Assembly (NCBI GenBank): GCA_049518775.1
Contig: JBEKRL010000067.1
Coordinates: forward strand, 1 to 9,813
Direction: 5' to 3'
Length of the DNA stretch: 9,813 nt
From: Bog-877 sp049518775
GTDB lineage: Bacteria > Chloroflexota > Dormibacteria > Aeolococcales > Bog-877
In this document: piece by piece, positions 1 to 5,486 of the stretch
Position numbering within the stretch: position 1 is the first letter of the stretch
How the letters are laid out: every line of letters begins with the position of its first letter
The notes under the pieces: generated by a model
The model's database searches: none
Seen by the model: only the letters and a program-made list of their open reading frames with translations
What the model was told of the DNA's origin: nothing
Position numbers and translations under genes: made by a program

Positions 1-196
1 AAGCCAGCGCTTCAGAGAGATTCTTCAGCACCTGCTTGGTCTGCGACTCAATGTCCGGTCCCACCAGCTCGCCGGTGAGCGGATCCGCCCCGATCTGGCC
101 CGCGGTGACGATGACGCGCCCCACTCGAATCGCCTGTGAATAGGCGCCAACCGGCTTGGGGGCTTGGGGCGTGTCGCCTACAACTCGATGGCTCAT
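1..196 (-). CDS. RidA/YjgF-family enamine/imine deaminase, N-terminal part (partial)
   Basis: RidA-family proteins are small cytosolic trimers that hydrolyse reactive 2-aminoacrylate-type imines to 2-oxo acids and ammonia. Sixty-five residues are visible before the gene leaves the left edge, about half of the usual 125-130. The signature is clear: PKPVGAYSQAI at residues 13-23, then a hydrophobic strand, TAGQIGADPLTGE at 31-43, and a helix starting IESQTKQVLKNL. The catalytic arginine and the C-terminal half lie outside the window, so activity cannot be judged. The ATG at 196-194 is supported by a GAGGG Shine-Dalgarno at 209-205 with 8 nt spacing. It lies on the same strand as the IclR gene but 520 bp downstream of it, so it probably has its own promoter. 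Within the superfamily, an Rid1-7 subgroup cannot be assigned from this fragment. Confidence 0.93.
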   Translation of the reverse strand, partial: MSHRVVGDTPQAPKPVGAYSQAIRVGRVIVTAGQIGADPLTGELVGPDIESQTKQVLKNLSEALA

Positions 197-264
197 GTCG
201 CAATCCCTCGGCTGAACAGGTTGCCGGGACCGCAGACGACCAGATCCCTGGATCCCTTCCCGGT

Positions 265-295
265 AGTCTACGTCAGGCGACGCCGCGGCTGTCCA
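265..295 (-). promoter_or_regulatory. Weak candidate promoter for the RidA gene
   Basis: On the minus strand, TGGACA (295-290, five of six matches to TTGACA) and TAGACT (270-265, four of six to TATAAT) lie about 70 bp upstream of the RidA start. The 19-bp spacer is longer than the preferred 17, so this is only a candidate. Confidence 0.22.
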
Positions 296-578
296 TGGTT
301 CGCTGTCCGACGCAGCATCGGCGTCGTACAGGGCCGGCGTCTCGTGGTTCGCCAGCGGTTGTTGACCGGGAATCCCGATCGAGCCACGTGGTGGGCCGAC
401 CGGCGGCTCTGGGCGTGGCGTCCGCCCTTGACCGGCCGTCGGGGCCGCTCGCCGCCTGGCACCTGCCCCTGTGCACGAATACCACGCAATTGCGCTGAGA
501 TCGAGTACCCAGCCCCGGGTTCGTTGGTGAGCTGAGCGAGGTGTCCCTTCCCCGGCCCCGGGAACCACCGCCGGGGAG

Positions 579-597
579 GAGATCAGCGGCTGATCTC
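579..597. repeat. Perfect 19-bp palindrome (operator-like)
   Basis: GAGATCAGC and GCTGATCTC are exact inverted arms of 9 bp around a single G. Neither strand has a T-run after it, so a rho-independent terminator is unlikely. A dimeric regulator site is a reasonable guess. It sits about 120 bp past the IclR stop and about 380 bp upstream of the RidA start. Confidence 0.45.
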
Positions 598-716
598 GGC
601 GGAATGGCGAGGAGGGCTGCATGGCTGGTGGTGGCGACCCAGGTCACCACGCACGCTGAGCGGATGCCACCGCTGGCCACTGCAGGAGTGGGAAGAGCTA
701 CTTCAGAGACTGGAGA

Positions 717-1526
717 CTAGAGGCCACTCGAGGCTTGAGCGGAGAACCCCAGCGCGAGGGAAACGGCGGTGGACGTTTCGATCAAATGAGGGCCCAGGGC
801 GATCGCTTGGTCGAGCGAGAACACCACCGCCGGAGCGGAGACGCTGATCGCACCCACCACTTCCCCGTGGTAGTCGAAGACGGGCGCGCCGACGCACCGA
901 ACTCCTTCCTCATTCTCCTCGTCATCAATCGCGAATCCACGGCGCCGAGCCGTGTTCAGATCAGCCTTGAGCTTCCCCCGATCGGTGATGGTCTGGCTTG
1001 TGCGCTCCTCCAAACGAAGGCGACGAAGAACCTGCTCCCGATCGGTCGCGTGGGCCAGGATGGCCTTGCCGATGGCAGTGCAATGAAGCGAGAGCGTCAT
1101 CCCTACGACTGAGACCATGTGGTAGGGGCGTCTCGCTTCGAGCTTGTGGACGTAGACGGCTTCGTCACCAAGCCGCAGTCCCAGGTGGATTGTGTCGTCG
1201 GTGTAGTCGCGCAGCCTGCTGAGAAGTGGCAATGCCACGCGAGAGTAATCGAGCGCAGCGTGTGCCATTCCGGCAGCTGTGAACAGCTGGGCGCCAGGGC
1301 CGTAGCTCCCGCGGCGGGTCGAGGCGACATACCCGCGACGAGCCCAGACGGCGATGATCCGGTGGACAGTCGCCTTGGGGAATCCGGTCTGAGCTGCGAC
1401 GGTGGCAAGTCGGACCTCTGGCGCGTTGGCCAGGATCGACTCGAGGACGTCGAGGCTGCGGTCCAGTGCAGTAGTACCCGGCCGTGGGCGGCTTGGATTC
1501 CGCTGAGCGGAAGAGCCTTCCATCAT
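717..1526 (-). CDS. IclR-family transcriptional regulator
   Basis: This is a DNA-binding regulator of 269 residues, the normal IclR size. Residues about 20-68 form the winged helix-turn-helix: LDRSLDVLESI opens it, LATVAAQTGFPKATVHRII is the helix pair, and RRGYV begins the wing. Residues about 90-262 are the GAF-like effector domain, with DTIHLGLRLGDEAVYV, SLHCTAIGKAILA, GFAIDDEENEEGVRCVGAPV and EVVGAISVS. IclR proteins bind small acids or aromatic metabolites and usually control a neighbouring catabolic gene. The frame can be opened to a TTG at 1559, but that TTG lies inside the -35 hexamer. The tandem ATGs at 1526 and 1523 lie 4 and 7 nt after the -10, so a leaderless start there is preferred. 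The gene is divergent from the KDPG aldolase gene 543 bp away, its most likely target. A palindrome over its own -10 suggests autoregulation. The effector is unknown. Confidence 0.93.
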   Translation of the reverse strand: MMEGSSAQRNPSRPRPGTTALDRSLDVLESILANAPEVRLATVAAQTGFPKATVHRIIAVWARRGYVASTRRGSYGPGAQLFTAAGMAHAALDYSRVALPLLSRLRDYTDDTIHLGLRLGDEAVYVHKLEARRPYHMVSVVGMTLSLHCTAIGKAILAHATDREQVLRRLRLEERTSQTITDRGKLKADLNTARRRGFAIDDEENEEGVRCVGAPVFDYHGEVVGAISVSAPAVVFSLDQAIALGPHLIETSTAVSLALGFSAQASSGL

Positions 1527-1530
1527 GGCT

Positions 1531-1545
1531 AGTATGGGATATACT
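1531..1545. promoter_or_regulatory. Palindrome joining two opposed -10 elements; candidate IclR operator
   Basis: AGTAT-GGGAT-ATACT is an inverted repeat with 5-bp arms. Read on the minus strand its left arm is the IclR -10 (CATACT). Read on the plus strand its right arm forms TATACT (1540-1545), five of six to consensus, with only a weak CTTCCA -35 at 1517-1522. It could be a shared bidirectional promoter core or the site where IclR blocks its own promoter. Binding is inferred. Confidence 0.4.
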
Positions 1546-1559
1546 GGCAGTAGTGTCAA
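1531..1559 (-). promoter_or_regulatory. Sigma-70-type promoter of the IclR gene, leaderless
   Basis: On the minus strand a perfect TTGACA (1559-1554) is followed by exactly 17 bp and then CATACT (1536-1531, four of six). Transcription should begin about 7 nt further on, at or within the tandem ATG codons (1526-1521). The mRNA would therefore have essentially no leader and no Shine-Dalgarno sequence. This is the clearest promoter in the window. Confidence 0.7.
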
Positions 1560-2069
1560 CTAGCTCGGAGCCCGTCTCCAAATAGACCTGAAGGATGGGC
1601 TGCCCTGAGATGGAGTCGGCCGGTGAGGAGCACCTTGACACGCACGTATTTCGGTATTGGGAGGGCGCCTCGGGGCGAGGGGAGGTCCGCCAGGTGGTGG
1701 CAGGGGCCTCCAGCACGGTGTCCGTCTCCGCCACATTCCCGCCGTGACGGTGCGCAGGGAATGCTTGGCGCGGATGGGCGCTGGCGGCGCAGGTGTGTCA
1801 GGAGTTCCACGACCGGCAGGGATGAGGTGCTCTGGGCCCGGCGGGCGGTGACCTCTCTGATCGGTTGCCGGATATCGGGTGGGCATCGGCAAGGTGAGGT
1901 GGCTGGCCATCCAGCAGTCGTGGGCGTCGTGTGGGGACGAGCCGGACTCGACATGACCTCACTAACCGTCAGTGATTCCGAGCGGCTTGATGTGGAGGAG
2001 GTAGCAACCCTTGCGTTTTGCAGTTCCATTGGGCTCGTCGCCCAGCAACTTCCATCTTGAGGCAGACCG
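1560..2069. other. Divergent intergenic region, IclR gene to KDPG aldolase gene
   Basis: These 510 bp contain no convincing gene. There is a TTGACA at 1635-1640 on the plus strand, but no acceptable -10 at the right distance. Small inverted repeats are TCACT/AGTGA (1959-1963 and 1971-1975) and GCAA-CCC-TTGC (2005-2015). The Shine-Dalgarno of the aldolase gene is at its right end. The length leaves room for an untranslated leader or several regulator sites. Confidence 0.5.
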
Positions 2070-2738
2070 ATGAGCAGATTCTCCCAGCAACAGGTCTACC
2101 TGACCATCGAACGGACCGGGGTCGTCCCGCTCTTCTATCAGCCGAACGTTGCCATGGCGCGAGACATCGTGGGCGCCTGTGTCGCAGGTGGCGCCCACGT
2201 CGTTGAGTTCACCAATCGAGGTGATCGGGCGTTGGGCGTCTTCAGCGACCTCGTTCAGACTGCTGTCCCCGAGGAGCCCGATCTCATCCTGGGGATCGGA
2301 TCCGTGACGGATGCAGCAACGGCTTCTCTCTTCATCGCGAATGGGGCGGACTTTGTGGTATCTCCTTACTTCGTCCCCGAAGTGGCGGTTCTCTGCAACG
2401 CCAGGAAGATTCCCTACATTCCGGGTGCGTTCACTCCGGCCGAGATCGCCGGCGCCGAGATGGCTGGCGCCGTGATCGTGAAACTCTTTCCAGCTCGCGT
2501 GGGCGGGCCGCGCTTTCTGGCCGACTTGTTGGGCCCGTCGCCGCGCTCGAGACTGCTGCCAACGGGCGGCGTTGCCGCCGACCGGGAGGGTGTGACCTCG
2601 TGGATACGAGCTGGGGCTGTGGCAGTGGGCCTTGGGTCGCAACTGATTCCAGCGGAGCCGGCTCGCCCGGGCGGGATCGACGCCATCGCTGAGCGGGTGG
2701 CGGAACTGCGGGAGTGGATCGCGGCCGCGCGCACCTGA
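2070..2738 (+). CDS. eda: KDPG/KHG aldolase (2-dehydro-3-deoxy-phosphogluconate / 4-hydroxy-2-oxoglutarate aldolase)
   Basis: This class I aldolase cleaves 2-keto-3-deoxy-6-phosphogluconate to pyruvate and glyceraldehyde 3-phosphate. Many members also split 4-hydroxy-2-oxoglutarate. It is a complete 222-residue cytosolic TIM-barrel protein of normal length. Visible motifs are GVVPLFYQP at 17-25, VVEFTNRGD at 44-52, GIGSVTDAA at 75-83, FVVSPYF at 95-101, PGAFTPAEI at 118-126, VKLFPA at 137-142, LPTGGV at 163-168 and VGLGS at 186-190. K138 is the expected Schiff-base lysine and E46 the acid/base glutamate. R50 replaces the phosphate-contacting arginine of classical Eda, in the EFTNRG variant of the motif. 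The ATG has GAGG at 2059-2062 with 7 nt spacing. No dehydratase or kinase lies beside it, so the substrate (KDPG, KDPGal or KHG) is open. It is probably regulated by the divergent IclR protein. Confidence 0.93.
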   Translation: MSRFSQQQVYLTIERTGVVPLFYQPNVAMARDIVGACVAGGAHVVEFTNRGDRALGVFSDLVQTAVPEEPDLILGIGSVTDAATASLFIANGADFVVSPYFVPEVAVLCNARKIPYIPGAFTPAEIAGAEMAGAVIVKLFPARVGGPRFLADLLGPSPRSRLLPTGGVAADREGVTSWIRAGAVAVGLGSQLIPAEPARPGGIDAIAERVAELREWIAAART

Positions 2739-3054
2739 AATGCAGGCTGGTAGGCTGACCATGGTCGGGACGGGTGCCAGGGCGGTGGCCGGGAGTGGGG
2801 CCCTCGAGGGTCGGGGGCCTGAGGATCTCCCTCCGCGTCGGCGATGGGGGCTAAGGCCGGGGTGGAGCCGAAGTGCTCCCGTGGCGAGGGGAGCTGGCTG
2901 GGACGTCTGAGGCTCTGAGGCTGAGGGCGACAACGGTGGTGGCCCACCCACGACGTGACCCCTGGACGGTGAGCCGGCCCTGGGGCTAGCGTCGGCCAGT
3001 GGCGCCCGCAGCAGCCCGTGGACGGCGGCAACCGTCGGGTGGCTCGAACGTCCT
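2739..3054. other. Convergent gap between aldolase and Nudix genes
   Basis: These 316 bp separate two converging genes and hold no supported gene. CTGAGG occurs three times in close tandem (2907, 2915, 2921), the first two as an exact 8-bp CTGAGGCT duplication. A 10-bp palindrome, GACCATGGTC, lies at 2757-2766, and GACGG/CCGTC arms lie at 3021-3025 and 3032-3036. None has a T-run, so the transcription ends are not obvious. Confidence 0.45.
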
Positions 3055-3495
3055 TCAGCGGGCGAGGCCGTGCGACTGGAGGAAGGTCCTCTGCTCGTCG
3101 TGCATCTCACCTGGGAGCAGTTCGAACCATTCGAGCTGGCCCGGCACGAGCGGCGGCCCGTCGCCGCTGGCGGGGACGAGGTGAGTGCTGAACGCCATCC
3201 CCACCGGCCAGTCCAGCCCCTGGCGGGCGTGACTCGGGTACTCGATGTATCCCAGGAAGTTCTCGATGACGACGTCGACCCCGATCTCGTCGCGAGCGAC
3301 CCGATGGACCGCTTCGGTCAACGGCTCGGCGAAGCGGACCGTCCCGCCGGGGAGATTCCACAGGCCTTCGCAGGGGCCGCTGGTCCGCCGGACCAGGAGC
3401 ACGCCACGCTCGGAGCAGGCGACGACCTCGACGGTCAGCCGGGGTACCCTTTTGAAGATCTTCAGGAATTCGTCGTGGGGAAGTGGGCTGGTCAT
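3055..3495 (-). CDS. Nudix hydrolase, GDP-mannose mannosyl hydrolase-like
   Basis: This is a 146-residue cytosolic Nudix-fold protein, expected to hydrolyse a nucleoside diphosphate linked to another group. The layout resembles GDP-mannose mannosyl hydrolases: an N-terminal helix (LPHDEFLKIFKRVPRL, 5-20), an RRTSGPCEGLWNLPGG stretch (36-51) and the Nudix box from G51. G51, E57, R65, E70 and G72 are kept. Position 66, a glutamate in the canonical REUxEE, is valine, and position 69 is Asp instead of Glu. From memory, Gmm proteins also lack that glutamate, so the change may mark a subfamily and not inactivation. The C-terminal half has GYIEYPS at 82-88 and EWFELLPGE at 122-130. The ATG at 3495 is chosen over a TTG at 3513 because AGGTGAGG ends 5 nt before it. 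A possible 85-aa partner gene ends 27 nt upstream. The substrate is not established. Confidence 0.9.
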   Translation of the reverse strand: MTSPLPHDEFLKIFKRVPRLTVEVVACSERGVLLVRRTSGPCEGLWNLPGGTVRFAEPLTEAVHRVARDEIGVDVVIENFLGYIEYPSHARQGLDWPVGMAFSTHLVPASGDGPPLVPGQLEWFELLPGEMHDEQRTFLQSHGLAR

Positions 3496-3522
3496 GGTGT
3501 CCTCACCTGGCAACGATCGGGT

Positions 3523-3780
3523 TCAGGCTCTCGGGACTTGCTCTTTCCCATCATCCCGACCGAGGTCAGGCGAGAGCTTGAGTACGCGCTTTCGGACAAC
3601 GTCAGTGGCCTCACCATCGCAGCTGGACGGGGAAACCGCCTTGCGGCCCTTCGGGCCGCCATCGACCGGCGTGCCGACCAGAGGCTTGCCTGCGGGCGGC
3701 TCCGGGTGCCTGGCCGCCCACCCCTCAGCCTGGCGGGGTGCTCCGCCGCGCTCGACATTCTCCCCCGTGAACTCGGTCAT
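3523..3780 (-). CDS. Possible small charged protein, 85 aa, upstream of the Nudix gene
   Basis: I recognise no family. The ATG at 3780 has an excellent GGGAGG Shine-Dalgarno with 7 nt spacing. The frame ends in TGA 27 nt before the Nudix start, which also has a strong ribosome site, so the two could form one operon. Residues about 1-55 are rich in Pro, Gly, Glu and Lys and look disordered. Residues about 59-72 (ATDVVRKRVLKLSP) could form a basic amphipathic helix. By hand count third-position GC is about 75% and second-position GC about 56%, the direction expected for coding DNA. Lysine, aspartate and glutamate are much commoner than in typical antisense shadow frames of GC-rich DNA. There is no signal peptide or membrane segment. 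It could still be a chance frame: larger open frames overlap it on the other strand, but they lack a comparable start. Confidence 0.42.
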   Translation of the reverse strand: MTEFTGENVERGGAPRQAEGWAARHPEPPAGKPLVGTPVDGGPKGRKAVSPSSCDGEATDVVRKRVLKLSPDLGRDDGKEQVPRA

Positions 3781-4112
3781 TGGGCCACCTCCCGCCAAGA
3801 CTAGCGGCGATCCTCCGGCAGCAGTCGGTGGAGCAGTGCCGGGGGAACTGGTCAGCGGTGAAGAGAGCGACACCGCCCAACCGGATCTGAACGGCGACCA
3901 GAGCTCACGGCCGGTGTGCGAACCTCACATCCAACTCGGAATTCCCGCGGGCCGGGTGGAGGGCCGCCCATCGCTTCACTCGTCGCGGTGGCATTGGTTC
4001 GAACGGTCCGACGGACTCAGCCGGCCACGATGAGGGATCGAGGTTGAAGGCCGTCGTCGACCATGCCCAGGTCAGCCTCGGTGGACTCCGTCCTGCGCCT
4101 TGTGCTCACCGG
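3781..4112. other. Divergent gap between the small ORF/Nudix unit and lhgO
   Basis: No gene is supported here. If the small ORF at 3523-3780 is not real, the gap extends left to 3496. A GGTTCGAAC string at 3996-4004 resembles a tRNA T-loop but has no pairing stem. A 65-codon frame from 4063 ends in a TGA (4258-4260) overlapping the alternative lhgO GTG at 4257, but it lacks a good ribosome site and looks like chance. Confidence 0.4.
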
Positions 4113-4130
4113 TGACACCCGGCAGTGTCA
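4113..4130. promoter_or_regulatory. Candidate operator upstream of lhgO
   Basis: TGACAC and GTGTCA form perfect 6-bp inverted arms with a 6-bp spacer. The centre lies about 45 bp upstream of the predicted lhgO transcription start and immediately before the putative -35. That position suits an activator or a repressor dimer. The cognate protein is unknown. Confidence 0.4.
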
Positions 4131-4131
4131 T

Positions 4132-4160
4132 CAGACCTGTGCCCAAGACGATGCTAAGGT
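4132..4160 (+). promoter_or_regulatory. Candidate lhgO promoter
   Basis: TAAGGT (4155-4160) fits the TAnnnT type of -10. CAGACC (4132-4137) shares the GAC core of a -35, with a 17-bp spacer. Six bases after the -10 lies the GTG at 4167, so transcription would begin at that codon. The -35 is weak, and the same AAGG could instead serve as a ribosome site for 4167 from an upstream promoter. Confidence 0.35.
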
Positions 4161-4166
4161 GGGGCG

Positions 4167-5486
4167 GTGTCGCTGGTCTCCAATTCGGCCAGCCTCAGCC
4201 GTCTGGTTGGGGATGATCGCACGCAGGCCGCCCGTCAGGACCATCGAGTTCGGCCGGTGACCGGCTGGAGTCGAGTCCCACCTGTCAGCCGCCATGACTT
4301 CGTGATCGTGGGCGCCGGGCTGGTGGGCCTGGGGACGGCCCTGGCCTTGGTGCGCCGGTATCCGGGAGCCGACATCCTGGTCATCGACAAGGCCGCCAAA
4401 GTGGCCGCGCACCAGAGCAGCCACAACAGCGGGGTGGTCCACTCCGGTCTGTACTACAAGCCTGGGTCACAGAGGGCCGAGCTGTGCCGCCGCGGCCGGA
4501 GTCAACTCCTCCAGTTTGCCGCCGAGGAGGGGGTCCCCGTCCTGGGCAGCGGCAAGTTGGTGGTGGCGGTATCCTCCCGAGAGATCGATGGCCTTCGGAA
4601 GCTCGCGGAGCGCGGCACCGCCAACAGGCTCGTGGGCTTGGAGCTGCTCGATCCCACCGGAATCCGAGCCCACGAGCCCGGCGTAGCGGGCCTGCTCGGG
4701 CTCTGGGTTCCCGAGACCGCTCTGGTCGACTACGGGCAGATAGCCGCGGCGCTTGAACGACGGCTGGTCCGGCTCGGGGTCCGCTTCAGGCTCGGCTGCG
4801 AGGTACTGGGGGTGCGGGACCTGGGGGCGTCGGTCGAGGTGCAGAGTGCCGGAGGGGTCGTGATCTCCCGAAGACTGGTCAATTGCGGCGGACTGCAGGC
4901 GGAGCTGCTGGCCCGGGCCGCCGGAGTGCACACTGGCCTGCGGATAGTCCCATTCCGGGGGGACTACTTCACGCTCCGGTCAGGTGCCGCCGATCAGGTG
5001 CGGGGAGCCGTCTACCCTGTTGCTGACGCTCGTCTGCCGTTCCTCGGTGTTCACCTGACGCGCCACGTCAGCGGGGAGGTCAGCGCCGGTCCTAACGCGG
5101 TCCTGGCGCTGGCGCGCGAGGGCTACCGGCGACGGGACGTGGACCCCGCCCACGTTGCGTCTCTGCTGGCGTACTCGGGCGTCCGCCGGCTGGCACGCCG
5201 GTACCTCCGAGTCGGCATCGAGGAGGAATGGCGCGATCTTTCGCGGCGAGCCTACGCACGGGCTGTGGCTCGATACCTTCCCGGTCTGACCCACCGAGAC
5301 CTGCGAAGCGGGCCATCGGGGGTACGCGCCCAGGCGGTGACCCCGGATGGCAGCCTTCTCGACGATTTTGCGATCGTGTGCGCGGGCGCGACGGTCCACG
5401 TGCTCAACGCGCCCTCGCCAGCAGCCACTGCGTGCCTGGCGATCGGCGAGGAGATCGCGGGGAAGGTCAGCGCCCTGGTCGCCTAG
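4167..5486 (+). CDS. lhgO: L-2-hydroxyglutarate oxidase (FAD-dependent, DAO family)
   Basis: LhgO oxidises L-2-hydroxyglutarate to 2-oxoglutarate with FAD, passing electrons to quinone or oxygen, usually at the membrane surface. It clears a by-product of central metabolism or works in glutarate catabolism. Motifs in order are DFVIVGAGLVGLGTA (44-58, FAD Rossmann strand with GxGxxG), LVIDK (71-75, acidic end of beta-2), HQSSHNSGVVHSGLYY (82-97), PFRGDYF (262-268), PFLGVHLTR (291-299), GPNAVLA (308-314), GVRAQAV (385-391) and NAPSPAAT (414-421). All match the E. coli enzyme as I remember it. The body has normal length, but family members usually begin within a few residues of the Rossmann strand. 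The only other in-frame start is GTG 4257 (409 aa), which lacks a good ribosome site. GTG 4167 has AAGG 7 nt upstream or could be leaderless, so the 43-residue leader is uncertain. No CsiD partner gene is visible. Confidence 0.93.
   Translation: MSLVSNSASLSRLVGDDRTQAARQDHRVRPVTGWSRVPPVSRHDFVIVGAGLVGLGTALALVRRYPGADILVIDKAAKVAAHQSSHNSGVVHSGLYYKPGSQRAELCRRGRSQLLQFAAEEGVPVLGSGKLVVAVSSREIDGLRKLAERGTANRLVGLELLDPTGIRAHEPGVAGLLGLWVPETALVDYGQIAAALERRLVRLGVRFRLGCEVLGVRDLGASVEVQSAGGVVISRRLVNCGGLQAELLARAAGVHTGLRIVPFRGDYFTLRSGAADQVRGAVYPVADARLPFLGVHLTRHVSGEVSAGPNAVLALAREGYRRRDVDPAHVASLLAYSGVRRLARRYLRVGIEEEWRDLSRRAYARAVARYLPGLTHRDLRSGPSGVRAQAVTPDGSLLDDFAIVCAGATVHVLNAPSPAATACLAIGEEIAGKVSALVA

Larger units (their letters stand above)
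197..716. other. Gap between IclR gene and RidA gene
   Basis: These 520 bp hold no reading frame I can support. The open frames are arginine/proline/serine-rich and show no domain motif. The structured elements are the weak RidA promoter at 265-295 and the palindrome at 579-597. No intrinsic terminator with a T-run follows the IclR stop codon. Confidence 0.5.

Noticed and set aside
1635..1660. TTGACA followed by TATTGG as a plus-strand promoter for the aldolase gene
   Set aside because: The spacer is only 14 bp and the -10 match is poor. No acceptable hexamer lies at 16-18 bp.
1962..3110. 382-codon minus-strand frame opposite the KDPG aldolase gene
   Set aside because: It is low-complexity Pro/Ser/Arg-rich text antisense to a gene with all Eda motifs, and has no ribosome site.
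3985..4030. tRNA-like GGTTCGAAC T-loop string
   Set aside because: The flanking bases do not pair as a T-stem, and no acceptor, anticodon arm or CCA end is found.
3070..4033. 244- and 262-codon plus-strand frames opposite the Nudix gene
   Set aside because: They are antisense shadows of the Nudix frame without recognisable domains or start signals.
4063..4260. 65-codon plus-strand frame whose TGA overlaps GTG 4257
   Set aside because: It has no good ribosome site or motif, and the overlap is a frequent chance pattern when GTG is followed by A.
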